This document shows, piece by piece, positions 42,441 to 53,228 of a DNA stretch of 64,000 nucleotides. Numbering within the stretch: position 1 is the first letter of the stretch; every line of letters starts with the position of its first letter. Location: NCBI GenBank assembly GCA_963576725.1, contig OY755251.1:38324048-38388047 (forward strand), written 5' to 3'. Made by a program: the position numbers and the translations under genes. The notes under the pieces were generated by a model. The model searched no databases. It had not been told where the DNA came from and saw nothing but the letters and a program-made list of their open reading frames with translations. This DNA comes from Azorinus chamasolen (Eukaryota; Mollusca; Bivalvia; Cardiida; Solecurtidae).

Positions 42441-42954
42441 AAATATTGTCATTTGGGGTAACTTGTGTTCAAATTGTGGTCTTACTATGCAAACTTTCAT
42501 TTTGCAGCTGCATATTGCAGGCCTGCTTACAAAACGCATATTGTCAGTGCTTTGCTTTAAGGGCATTTGTCACGTACTGTGACACATTTCTTGTTCTGGG
42601 AGTTATGCCCCTTTGAACTTAGAAATCACCAGTTAATAGTGAAGGAAAACCTGGTTTGATGTCGTGTCGACATTTCTTGTCGTACTTTCTGCTAACAGTT
42701 CTTCCAGCTAGTGATGAGTGTTTCCTTGATACATTCTAGTTTCAACCCATTGGAATGGTCCATCATTGTTTATTGGTCCATTTAGAATTGAAAGGTACAA
42801 CTTCGAGAATTTTTAAGAGAAATTTGAATGACAAAAAGTGCAGACCCTGATCAGAGGGCCATCTGAGCTGGGTTACAGTCACTGTGGTTGTAAATGCTAG
42901 TATGCTTGCTTCCTGCATTGAAAATGTTAATATTTATCGCAGTACAAAATAAAT
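42441..42954. other. No gene seen
   Basis: GGAGTTATGCCCCTTTGAAC at 42599 repeats the text at 22835, so it may be the far edge of the larger unit that carried array H. Otherwise unassigned. Confidence 0.35.
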
Positions 42955-43746
42955 TAACCCTTTCCTTTTCGTGCATCTGCAAACAGAGTAGATCAAGATC
43001 AGACGGCTCCTATAGTCTGCTCTGTTTTCTAATGGAAAATGATAGATCTGTTCCTTTCGTTTCTTAAATGGCTAAAATGTTTCACCTTCCACTATTTTGT
43101 ACATGATAAATATAGATTTGGTTGTAGAGTTTTTGCTTCGGAAAAACCTTCAAGTGTTTATAAGAAATTAATATTCATAATGTCTTTATTTCTTTCATGA
43201 ATATTCATGGAGTAATGGGTTAAGTAGGCCTTATAGTGTTTAGTCCAAATTTCATTGCTGTTTAAAGTCCTGTTATATTTTTTTGTGAATAATTTACGTG
43301 ATGCTAAAATATAATGGGGACTTGAGTGTTATCACCTTTAAATCTTTATAAACTATAAAGCGAAGTTTGTCCATTTAGAGCAATTACAGTGATTACACAA
43401 TCATGTAACTTAATTTGTTTTCTGTTTGCAGGGAAGCAATAGCAATGTCTAAGTGAGTATAACTTTTCTATTTTGCCTACAGATGTATACTGTTTAAGTG
43501 GACTTCCATATTAACCCTTTCCCTCTCTTATTATTTTTCCTCATATAAAAGCCTTTTTACACCTTTGCAAACAGAGTAGACCCGGATCAAATGGTTCCTG
43601 TAGGATCCATCTTATCAGGGTTTACTCTATTTGCTTATGGAATGATATAGATCTGATTCTACAGTTTCTGCCAAGGTGCTCATGTTCCATTATAAACATT
43701 CAGCTAATAAATATTCATGATGGCATTATTGAACAGGGAAGGGTAA
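42955..43746. mobile_element. Two TTAA palindromes (42955-43221 and 43513-43746)
   Basis: First: TTAACCCTTTCCTTTTCGTG to TTCATGGAGTAATGGGTTAA, an M1 arm joined to an M3 arm. Second: TTAACCCTTTCCCTCTCTTA to GAACAGGGAAGGGTAAA, with centre TTCCTGTAGGATCCATCTTA. Arms from different families combined in one unit. Confidence 0.6.
43432..43452 (+). CDS. Candidate micro-exon
   Basis: TTTGTTTTCTGTTTGCAG (strong acceptor) precedes GGAAGCAATAGCAATGTCTAA, followed by GTGAGTATAAC (good donor). It could carry a start codon (ATGTCT) or be internal (EAIAMS). At 21 bases it cannot be identified. It lies between TTAA palindromes with no neighbouring exon found. Confidence 0.2.
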   Translation, partial: GSNSNV

Positions 43747-43747
43747 A

Positions 43748-43911
43748 GACAGGTAGCAGCTTAATGCAGAGTGAAAGTCTTGCATAAAGCTCCTAAAGGA
43801 AGCAAAAACTCTACAACCAAATCTATATTTATCATGCATTAAGCTGTCACTTGCCTAAAATATCTAGATTCTTCTTTACCAGAAATCTGGTTTAGAGGAG
43901 TTTCACTGTAG
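43748..43911. mobile_element. Family P MITE, 3' part
   Basis: GACAGGTAGCAGCTTAATGC through CATTAAGCTGTCACTTGCCT to GAGGAGTTTCACTGTA; the outer left end is missing and replaced by a TTAA palindrome. Confidence 0.55.
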
Positions 43912-44300
43912 AACCTTTAGATATATAAATTTCACAAAATATAGGCAAATGTCAGGGAATCGTCAGGGAATTTTGAAAAGATGAGAATGAAGGTCATATA
44001 TTTTTAAAAGTTTCATAAAGTATTACAGGAAATACCAAATTTCGCGATGTAATGTGTCAGGGAAATTTGAAATTGTGTCAGGGAATTGTCAGGGAATTTT
44101 GTTTCCTCTGGTTTGTGGCAACCCTGATGAATGTTTAGTGGATATTGAATTTGAAATAAACATACGGTTAATCCTAATGCACTGACACATATTAAGTAGC
44201 ACCACCTAGATTCTTGCAGCATGTTAGGAGTTACGTGAGGAAAATGTCCTCTACTAATAACATACCTTCAACCTATAACACGCTACTAGTGACTGATTAC

Positions 44301-44383
44301 CTTTACAAAAGTTTCATCTCCAAGGTCACCCCATTCTAAGGCAAGTTTGAGGTCATCCCCGAGGTCAGTCAAGGTCACTGGAC
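44301..44383 (-). CDS. Candidate internal coding exon
   Basis: On the minus strand TTGGTCACAG precedes 83 bases open in a single frame, reading PVTLTDLGDDLKLALEWGDL then GDETFVK, with AAG before GTAATC as donor. The peptide is acidic and looks protein-like, and the other two frames stop early. However the DNA is rich in GGTCA words like the surrounding arrays, so a repeat origin is possible. Not recognised. Confidence 0.3.
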
Positions 44384-44479
44384 CTGTGACCAAGAAGTAT
44401 GTATATATATATATTACTCAAGCGTGGCACTGGAGTTTTCAGTAGATCATGCATAGCTGGTGGTTGAAGAAGACAGATT

Positions 44480-46107
44480 ATCATTATTATTTCGACACTC
44501 GTTCTTCAGAGACATCGCCTATTCTGAGGGAATTTTGAGGTCCTGGTTCAAATTCTGTCAAATCTCATTGAAAATACCTGCATTAAAGATGTATTATTTT
44601 TCGTATTAATAGATCAACACCAGAAGCTGTACACACACACATATATATATACAATGAAAATAATGCTTACAACCCACTTTCCGACAGGATATATTTGTTC
44701 AGGTAAATATTATTGTTATCCAAATACTGCTAAATTCTTTAAAAGGAGCATCCTTTTCAGAAGCGGGGATTTTGTACAGAAATCAGTGGACATCTTCAGC
44801 CAAATTCTGAATTACTCCAGTTCTATTTCGGAGCAACACTTTGAATATTAATTAGGTTGTTATCACATGTAAATGGCTGACACTGGTTGTTGTCGTACAT
44901 TTTCATCAAATGATTATTTCCGGTATGTAAATTTGAATCTTACAACAGATTCCGGCTAATGGCGAACACTGTTCCGTTAGTTTCCATAGCAATCCATTTT
45001 TCGAATTTTTTCGACACAAACAACCAAATACTAACCAAGCTGTTTAGTGTTAAATAAGTGTTAAGATACATAGATTCTGATTCTGATGTCAGTTGGAAAC
45101 GCAGAATTTGCAGAAATTAACGCAGCTTCAATCTGTAATCCAAATACTGATAATTCAAAATTCGCACCTTCTTGATACTCTTTTGTAACCTTTTGCGAGA
45201 TCCGTCTGGTGCATTAAATCTACTAAATGTGTGAAAAACACTTTCATTGAATGTAGACTTTAATTTGGAGTACATAATGATGAAAACTGATTTAATAAAA
45301 TGCAATCATAATTTGCATACGTTCGAAAAAGTGTAGTGTTTTTGCTAAAAGATTTGTGAATGGGTCCTTACCAAGTGTGCCAAATAGTGCCAAATACGTG
45401 TAGTGCCTTTTTCCTTAAAATTTTGAAACTGTTCAGTGCTTTTTGTATAATACTTTTTGCGAAATTTTCGCTAGTTTTAGACAGTCCCCTTCAACCAGAC
45501 TCTTGCTACGAGAGATGAACAAGAATGTCTTTTTGGAGTATTTCAGATGAACAAAGCCGAGTGTTCCGATTAATTTCACTACTGGATCAACTCGCCCTGA
45601 ATTTCTTTATCACAAAACAGCACGGGAATGAAACAATAATGTTGTTTTTGCACCCAACTCAACATCCACAACTAAATGAATATTGAGGAATGGAAAATTA
45701 GTCCAAGTAAAATCCATTAGTATAACGATATAAGCTACGACTGTTCTAGGGATATGTCTAATGGTTTGAAACAAATTTTGGTTTTACTGTGAAGGTCCGT
45801 TGAACTGACACGTACATATTATAGTAAAACTTCGATCGCCGTTGTGAATTGTGTATTCCCGTATCACTTAAATAAGGGAAGAATCGGTGCATTGTATAAT
45901 GCATTATACAGGTTGAAGTTTATGATAATGTTAAAAAAAGTTACACCGACTGTGAAGAAATACGCTTCCTGTCGTCGTCAAACAATGCTCTTAGGAATTG
46001 ACAGTCACAAAATGCTCTCAGTTCTTTCAAGCATCACGATAATCCGAGGTTTTTGTTGATCCCCGTTGGTTCTAGAAATATCGCCAATATACTGTACTTC
46101 CCATAGG
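44480..46107. mobile_element. Pogo-like element R, copy 2
   Basis: Starts ATTATTTCGACACTCG and ends GAAATATCGCCAATATACTG. Aligns with 9248-10110 and 15003-15262 across the junction where copy 1 was split (near 45820). An extra 0.5 kb at 44588-45107, with TGTACACACACACATATATA, is absent from copy 1. Confidence 0.65.
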
Positions 46108-46334
46108 TTTTGAAAAAAAAAATCTGCAATTCTTCGCTTCGACATGTCTGTGCTGACAATGTACAAAATTATTTACCTTTTAAACAAAAATATTTTCATT
46201 TCAGTAAACATTTCTGGTAATTCAGCCGATACACATGTAAACAAATCCACTATAAACAAAAATTGGCCGAAGTAAATGATGATGGTGATCAATGAAATGG
46301 AGTATAATGTTCTTGATATTTTTAATTAGAATGT

Positions 46335-46617
46335 AAAAAAAAAAAAAAAGTACCTAGTTATAGTCTACTTTCTGTCCGAATGACCGCTCAGCCGACTGTA
46401 CGAATGACCGCTCAGCCGACTGTACATTTACTCCCCTGGTCATTGAGTCATTGGCCTACAATATTGAGCACTGCTAACATATGGCGCAATCATGCAGCCG
46501 CAGTACCGGCGAGTGACCCTCACAGGTACCCATTTTAACCCCTGGGTGGAGAGTATGTGCGGGTGGGAGACACGGAAAAGCGTCTCTGAAATTTCCGGGT
46601 GGGACCGGGATTTGAAC
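46335..46617 (-). mobile_element. tRNA-derived SINE, head-truncated
   Basis: Same family as 39478-39789. On the plus strand it starts with an A15-16 run, then TACCTAGTTATAGTCTACTT, and stops in the B box (GGATTTGAACTCTTGTT), so the A box is lost. A 24-bp segment (CGAATGACCGCTCAGCCGACT..) is duplicated in tandem near 46376. Confidence 0.8.
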
Positions 46618-46622
46618 TCTTG

Positions 46623-46850
46623 TTAACTCTTTACCTCATACAAACTCTTTGTCACATCATTGCAAACAGAGTAGACCCTTTAGGAGCTGTCTGATCAGGG
46701 TCTGCTCTGTTTGATTATGAAATTATGAAAGACCTGACTCTATAGTTTTTACCAAAACCAAACATGCATGTGTACATGTGCCATTATAAAAATTCAGCAA
46801 ATCAATATGCATAATGTTGTTATTTCTAATATGAATATTCATTGGGTAAA
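46623..46850. mobile_element. Degraded TTAA palindrome
   Basis: TTAACTCTTTACCTCATACA at the left, GCAAACAGAGTAGACCCTTT and AGGAGCTGTCTGATCAGGGT in the middle, and TATGAATATTCATTGGGTAA at the right. Confidence 0.55.
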
Positions 46851-47541
46851 AGTAAACTTGACCTGTTTGAAGTTTAAGAATAGTCCACTTGACAGTTCAG
46901 CATTGAACAGGGTTAAGGATATAATTATAGGGTGTAAGGATTAGGTGCTGGAATTTTATTTGCAAGCTGCAGTTGAAAGTGATGTTGACTTGTTCAGTTT
47001 TCCTAATCAACTTGCCTGTCAGTACATCATGGTTTTGATATGTCAGTTTGTCGGTGTAGCTTGTCTGGGGCATAACTCACTACGTTGTATTGAGGATTTA
47101 TATAGAGCAACTACTTCCATTATGACCATTTCTATTTTCCGAGCAATAAATCCAGATTGGGATGCATGCAAGACTATTGCTATTAAACAATTTTATCATA
47201 TATTATTCGTGCAAAATTCATAGACATATTTTCCAGAATTGAAATTGTTGTAGTTTTGGATGCCAAAATACCTCAGACCTCTTATTTGTTCACACCCATT
47301 ATTTACAATAATGGTGCATAAAATATTTTTATTGGTGCTGAACATGGAGAACAGTCACTGGGGATATTGTGGGGAAAATTACCAGTTTTACCAATGGTTT
47401 GCATGCACAAAATATGTCTAGCAAACAACAGAGTGTATGGAAAATATCAAGATTTGTTTATTGAACTAATCTGGGGACGATTAGAAACACGAGAGATGCT
47501 CACCGTAATTCATATCCGGCTGTGAAAAAATAATGCCTGCT
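46851..47541. other. No gene seen
   Basis: A 92-codon plus-strand frame starts at 46945. Text such as TGTCTGGGGCATAACTCACT resembles tandem-core element bodies, so I do not call it a gene. Confidence 0.3.
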
Positions 47542-47792
47542 TTAACCCTTTCCCTTTTCTATGTCAATTCCAAATTTCACTACCTACTTTGAATATTCAC
47601 TGACAAAACAATTATAATGAAATATGGATGGTGGAACATTGTAGCCACTTTAGAAAGTAAAGACACAGATCTATTAAATTCCATTAGCAAACAGAGCAGA
47701 CCCTGATCAGACGGCTCCTATAGGAGCCGTCTGATCAGGGTCTACTCTGTTTGCAGATGCGTGAAAAGGCATTTATATGAAGGAAAGTTTAA
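47542..47792. mobile_element. M1 palindrome, well preserved
   Basis: TTAA at both ends. Centre is a perfect palindrome CTGATCAGACGGCTCCTATA / GGAGCCGTCTGATCAG inside GCAAACAGAGCAGACC / GGTCTACTCTGTTTGC. Confidence 0.8.
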
Positions 47793-48999
47793 TCCGGATA
47801 TGGTTCAATTTCTGATTTAATCAAGCTTTTGAGAAAGTATTGATCTTGTCGACAGCTTGGATCCTGACGAGATGCAGATTTACTCGGTGTCCGACTTGAA
47901 TCCAAGCTGTTTATGAATGTGAGTCAAGTCACACTTAGTGGGAAGAAGGGTTGATGGGTCTTGGGAGTTATAACCCTGTTCAATATTCATGTAAGAAAAT
48001 TATGACATCTAGGGACCATGGCAAAAAGATTGACTTACCGAGAGGTCAACTCATACAAACATGTACATGAGTCTCAGTTTCAATCTCGGAAGTGCATCAT
48101 GAGCATGTATGCCTGATCACGTGTTAAGTCTACATGATATTCTTTCTAGAAATCCGAGACAAATGAATGAAAACACAAGACGCTTTGTCTAAATCTTTAT
48201 TCTATGTCAAAAAGCACAAATAGACTACTAAAATGCCAAGAAAAATTAAATATCAACACCTTACAATGTTTCATGATAGCACACACCAACTTCCGGTTTT
48301 GTTTCCGGTTGTCGTAGCAACATGCGAAACTTATTCTTTCAGCATAAACAACCGGTATTACACATTTGTACAGCCAATTGTTTAGTTTCTCAACATTATT
48401 TTGGAACAAAATGATTTAAGAATGGTTTTCAACTTACAAACATTATAATGCAAGATGAAGACACGCTGAACATGTACAAAATATGAATCTTTAGCACTGG
48501 CACAGTTCTGTCCCAACTTGTGTTTTCCTTTACACCATAAATACACATGTCAACGCCGTTATAAGCAGAGTAGAATTATGGCGTATGTATTCACCTAGTT
48601 ACAATAAAATGTTTAATTAAAACACACATTATCCCCGCCCACGGATTAAAGATGTCAGAGGCCCTTGTTATGCGTAAGGTGTGAAATATGCACAGATCTA
48701 TATATGCTGGCCAGTCGCGACTCACGAATGTGTGAAAACACCCCGAGGACGTTGCTTATGTACACAGGTAATTGGCAGATCGACTCATGTGTAGTGAAAA
48801 TCCATTTGAACAATGCACGGGACTGAAAAACATGGTTGACATGTTGAAAAGATCGACACGTAAATGGATTTTCATATAGAAAATGTAAGGAAACATCGAG
48901 AAAGTCGACACATCAAAGGTCGACACAATTTCATAGAAGTTGCATTGTATTTATTAGCTGAAGTTTTATATTATAAACTTTTCAAGGAACTTTTTGTAT
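47793..48999. other. No gene recognised
   Basis: 47845-47920 is a GGATCC.GACGAGATG-type palindrome remnant. A 70-codon minus-strand frame (48197-48409) has no recognisable domain. The rest is unassigned. Confidence 0.3.
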
Positions 49000-49582
49000 T
49001 AACAAGAACTGTAGAATCATATCTATATAATGTCAAAAGCAAACAGAACAGACCCTGATCAAATGGCTCTTATAGGAGCTATCTGATCTGGGTTTACTCT
49101 GTTTGCAAATGCATAAAAATATGTGTAACTGGGTGTTCTTATAAAGAAACATACTCGCTCAGACCCAGGATCGAACCCTGATCACCAGGTTTGCAGTCAT
49201 GCACTCTACCACATTGCCATATAAGCGTGCTTGTACAGCAAGGCTGTACAAGTGATGATAAACCTACACACTGTGACATACTCCCCCAGCAAGTTGAAAT
49301 TCATCCCGAATTTCTGTGGATATGAGAAAAACTGGGAATCGAACTCGGAGCACATATAGTCACAGCCCCACATTGGTCGCCAAATGTAAACTGATGTTCT
49401 TATAAAGAAATATACCCACTCAGGGAAAAACTGGCCAGGGGGAAAGATAGGACTGTTACACCGGGATGGAACCCATGTCGCCTGGTTCGCAGTCATGCAC
49501 TCTACCATATCGCCATAAAAGCGCGTAAGGCAAGGCCGTACAAGTCACATTGTGACATGTTTATATGATGGAAAGGGTTAAT
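49000..49582. mobile_element. M1 palindrome split by tRNA-like SINE sequence
   Basis: Left part 49000-49107 includes the full centre (CTGATCAAATGGCTCTTATA / GGAGCTATCTGATCTG); the right end TTTATATGATGGAAAGGGTTAA resumes at about 49558. Confidence 0.65.
49108..49555 (-). mobile_element. Compound SINE with two or three tRNA-like heads
   Basis: On the minus strand, ATGGCAATGTGGTAGAGTGC / AGGGTTCGATCC (about 49150-49225) and ATGGCGATATGGTAGAGTGC / GGGTTCCATCC (about 49460-49525) are A/B-box pairs. A third B-box-like GAGTTCGATTCCC sits near 49335. The GACTGCAAA/GACTGCGAA segment resembles a tRNA-Cys anticodon loop (GCA). GTTCTTATAAAGAAA is repeated at 49134 and 49395, marking two SINE units in tandem. 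Confidence 0.7.
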
Positions 49583-49774
49583 TTCTTGCACATTCCTTTT
49601 TATAGAATTCTTTACAGCTCTTAGATTCTAAAAGTACATAATTCTTTAATTTCTTTTCAAAATCAATATCAGAGTGACAAACATTTTGGATAATGATGAG
49701 ACGCTGAGTTAATGGTCGTCTCATCTGGATTCTACCTGTTAGCAGAGGTTATCACAATGTCGGCATTAAAGTGT

Positions 49775-49985
49775 TAAACCTTTACTCCATGAATAGTCAT
49801 GGCAGTTATTCTTATAGTGGCACATGGACATTAAATGTTTGCCCATGGTAAAAAACTGTAGAATTATATCTATAGTATATCATAAGCAAACAGAGCAGAC
49901 CCTGATCAGACAGCTCCTACAGGAGCCATCTGATCTGGGTCTACTCTGTTTACAAAGGCAAAGGGAGGTGCATAAAAAGTTAAAT
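49775..49985. mobile_element. M3 palindrome, partly degraded
   Basis: AAACCTTTACTCCATGAATA at the left, centre CAGACAGCTCCTACAGGAGC, then TCTGTTTACAAAGGC; the right end is decayed. Confidence 0.6.
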
Positions 49986-50043
49986 ATTCATAATATGGTT
50001 GGTAGAAATATATCTGCATCTCGACCAAAATTATTCAATGCGT

Positions 50044-50543
50044 TTAACCCTTTACTCCATGAATATTCATGTAAGAAATAATGACATCATGAATATGAAT
50101 TAAATTATTTTTTAACAGATGAAAATTTTGCCAACTTAGGAACTATAGAATCAGATCTATATTATTCCAAAAGCAAACAGAACAGACCCTGATCAGACGG
50201 CTCCTATAGGACAGGGTTACAGATACGGGAGTCTTGGAGTATTTACCCAATTAAAATTGTGGAAAAAGCAATTGTTTTTCAAAACAATGAGTAACACAAA
50301 GCAAATAAATATAGCAAAAAGCAAAAAAAAATTAGAATATCTAATGAGAATATGAATAATACCCAATTACGAAAATTGCCAATACCCAATAAAAATTGCA
50401 AATACCCAATTCTGTAAATAATCAAGGAGTAAATACCCAATTGCATCAAAACCTTATCTGTGACCCTGTATAGGAGCCGTCTGATCTGAGCCTACTCTGT
50501 TTGCAAAGGCGTAGAAAGGCGTATTTATGGAGGAAAGGGTTAA
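50044..50543. mobile_element. M3 palindrome split at its centre
   Basis: TTAA at 50044-50047 and 50540-50543. The central palindrome GGCTCCTATAGG / AGGAGCC is interrupted exactly at its axis by a 259-bp element. Confidence 0.85.
50211..50469. mobile_element. Small TIR element with ATAGG target duplication
   Basis: ACAGGGTTACAGATA at the left and TATCTGTGACCCTGT at the right are inverted repeats (one mismatch). ATAGG is on both sides (50206-50210, 50470-50474). The inside has about five ATACCCAATT words. Superfamily not assigned; a 5-bp duplication and CAGGGT ends are noted. Confidence 0.8.
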
Positions 50544-51330
50544 TTATACCCCCCCCGCAAACAAAGTTTGAGAAAGAGTATATAGGAGTCAGTGTGCTGG
50601 TCAGTCGGTTGGTCGGTCTGTCCGTTGCACAATTCTTGTTTGATTTGTGATGAAGGCAACTGAGAGGAGTATTCCATGGCCTTTAGTGATAGTTCTAGTT
50701 TGATTTGCGATTAAAGCAGCTGAGTGGGGGTATTCAATCACCATTAGTGATAGTTCTAGTTTGATTTGCGATCAAGGCAGCTGAGTGGGGGTATTCAATC
50801 ACCTTTAGTGATAGTTCTAGTTTGATTTGCGATTAAAGCAGCTGAGTGGGGGTATTCAATCACCATTAGTGATAGTTCTAGTTTGATTTGCGATCAAGGC
50901 AGCTGAGCGGGGGTATTCCATCACCTTTAGTGATAGTTCTAGTTTGATTTGCGATTAAAGCAGCTGAGTGGGGGTATTCAATGACCATTAGTGATAGTTC
51001 TAGTTTGATTTGCGATCAAGGCAGCTGAGCGGGGGTATTCCATCACCTTTAGTGATAGTTCTAGTTTGATTTGCGATTAAAGCAGCTGCGATCAAGGCAG
51101 CTGAGCGGGGGTATTCCATCACCATTAGTGATAGTTCTAGTTTGATTTGAGATCAAGGCAGCTGAGTGGGGATATTCCATCACCATTAGTGATAGTTCTA
51201 GTTTGATTTGCGATTAAAGCAGCTGAGTGGGGGTATTCAAATACCTTTTGTGATAGTTCTAGTTTGATTTGCGATCAAGGCAGCTGAGTGGGGGTATTCA
51301 ATTACCTTTAGTGATAGTTCTAGTTTTATC
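50544..51330 (+). mobile_element. Tandem-core element whose unit is its own 3' end
   Basis: TTATACCCCCCCCGCAAACA, CAGTCGGTTGGTCGGTCTGT microsatellite-like stretch, then about 11 units of 61 bp (GCAGCTGAGTGGGGGTATTC, AATCACCTTTAGTGATAGTT, CTAGTTT). Units alternate GATCAAGG and GATTAAAG, a 122-bp pair. The unit equals the single-copy 3' terminus at 62460-62508, so the array multiplies the terminus itself. Confidence 0.8.
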
Positions 51331-51499
51331 CAGTTGCAGATCATATTTGACTTTGGTCTTGACTGACTTATCAAAATTACCACAACAGAAAACGGTTGGG
51401 ACCAGCAGGGTTCATGTACTTTTTCAGCTATAATCTTATCATTAGTCCTCCACTGGTCACAAGAGGAAAAATTTGGGTTAGCACTCTTTCCATCTGTCC

Positions 51500-52025
51500 T
51501 TCCTTCTTTGGGAAGTTGGGAGTTTCACATACTGCTTTGATGTTTCTGTGACATTGACCTTGACTTAGTTTTAGTTTTACTTTATTAAAAATTAGTCTGG
51601 AAATTTGTTTGGATGATACACCCTCAAGCCCTTTGGGTTAGGATTTCCAAATTTATTGTGTGAGCACATCTTGGGAAGGGTGTGTGTCACATATTACCTT
51701 GGTGTCTCTGTGACCTTGACCGCCTCAGTGTTAGTAAAATCTTGTCTGAAATTTTTCCAGATGAAATATCCTCAATCCTCTCAGATAGGACTTTAAAATT
51801 GATTGTGTAAGTGCATCTTGGAAAGTGAATGTCACATACCGCTTTGGCGTTTCTGTAACCTTGACCTTGATGTTTTAGCAAAAACATTGAAATTTGTCCA
51901 GATGATATATCCTCAAGCCCTTGAGTTAGGATTTCACAATTTCTAGTGTGGATGCATCTTGGGAAGGCAGAGTGTCACATATTACTTACCTTCACCTCAA
52001 TTTCATTAAAAGTTTGTCAAGACAT
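51500..52025 (+). repeat. ~155-bp tandem units, degraded
   Basis: About three and a half units with GATATATCCTCAAGCCCTTG, TTAGGATTTCACAATTT, GCATCTTGGGAAGG and GTGTCACATATTAC followed by TGTGACCTTGACC. Related in wording to array H. No intact ends. Confidence 0.65.
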
Positions 52026-52031
52026 TCGTCT

Positions 52032-52207
52032 GAGTGTAGAAATGCTAAGAGGAGTCTTGTAGAAATGCTAAGAGGAGTCTCTGGTGGGGGATGAGTGTAG
52101 AAATGCTAAGAGGAGTCTCTGGTGGGGGATGAGTGTAGAAATGCTAAGAGGAGTCTCTGGTGGGGGATGAGTGTAGAAATGCTAAGAGGAGTCTCTGGTG
52201 GGGGATG
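52032..52207. repeat. 38-bp minisatellite
   Basis: GAGTGTAGAAATGCTAAGAG plus GAGTCTCTGGTGGGGGAT repeats at 52093, 52131 and 52169, with a partial unit and a short form before (52032-52092). Confidence 0.9.
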
Positions 52208-52348
52208 ATGGATTCCTTTACAATACTTGCTAGTTTCACTAGTAAAATAATCGGAAATAATGAACTGTTAAAACACTTGTGCCCCGGGTTATGTTGTCCA
52301 AATACCGATGAATATTCATGTAAGAAATAATGACATCATCAATATCTA

Positions 52349-52576
52349 TTAACCCTTTCCTCCATAGGCTATTTTTAGACCCAACTTCTGTGAATGAATC
52401 TACCCAAAAGGAGCATTTACTAGAGAAAAGGACAATTTTAGAATTCTGTAGTTTGAAACCATTGTGATTAATAGAGCATTTGCTCCTATAGGAGCAAATG
52501 CTCTATTTATCACAATGGTTTCAAGAAGTGGTTATTACAGAGGCATAGAAAGGTGTATTTATGGAGGAAAGGGTTG
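52349..52576. mobile_element. Intact M2 palindrome
   Basis: TTAACCCTTTCCTCCATAGG at the left, ATGGAGGAAAGGGTTGA at the right (one base off TTAA). Centre AGCATTTGCTCCTATAGGAG, CAAATGCT is a perfect palindrome. Confidence 0.8.
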
Positions 52577-53228
52577 AATGAATTTTTATTCTGTATTAGA
52601 AAAGCATGGTTTTTTGACATGGCGAAAGCTAGAAACGGATCTTTTTAATTCCATAAACAAACAGAGCAGACTTTGCTCCCATTGGTCAGCCATCTGATCT
52701 GTGTCTACTGTGTTTGCTAAGGCATCAGAAAGTGTGCCCATCAAACAAAGGATTATAGTATGAAGTGCCATTAATGTTATTGCTTGGGACCTTTGTGGCA
52801 TATACATTTTGATATTCAAGATGGACCCAGAGTCACACAGGGCTTTTTTCCATTATATTTAATCCTTTGAGTACCAGAAGCAAGTCGACTCGTATTTGTA
52901 TACGGTGTAGACCCAAATCAGAGGATTTCTAGAGGAACCCTCAGGCCATTGACTGTTTGACATAAACAATCCTCTTGCTGTTTAACACTTTGACACTGAA
53001 TGGACTATACCATTAAACAATGATGGACCAATCCATTGCGTAAATTAGCTTTCAAAGGGTTAACCTTTAGGATGAGAAGGAACTCTAATCAGTTAATTCA
53101 TGTGTATGTCCAGCAGCATCTCATGGGCTTGGTGTAGAACTGTCACTACACTCCATGGACAGATTGGTGAGAACGTTTACAGTCTGGATCCAAATAGGAC
53201 GAAGATAAACTCTTTCAACCCTGAGATA

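Noticed and set aside
46945..47223. 92-codon plus-strand frame
   Set aside because: Wording resembles tandem-core element bodies (TGTCTGGGGCATAACTCACT) and no domain is visible.
49150..49225. Functional tRNA-Cys gene
   Set aside because: The head is duplicated 290 bp away, the acceptor stem is poor, and it is part of a compound SINE.
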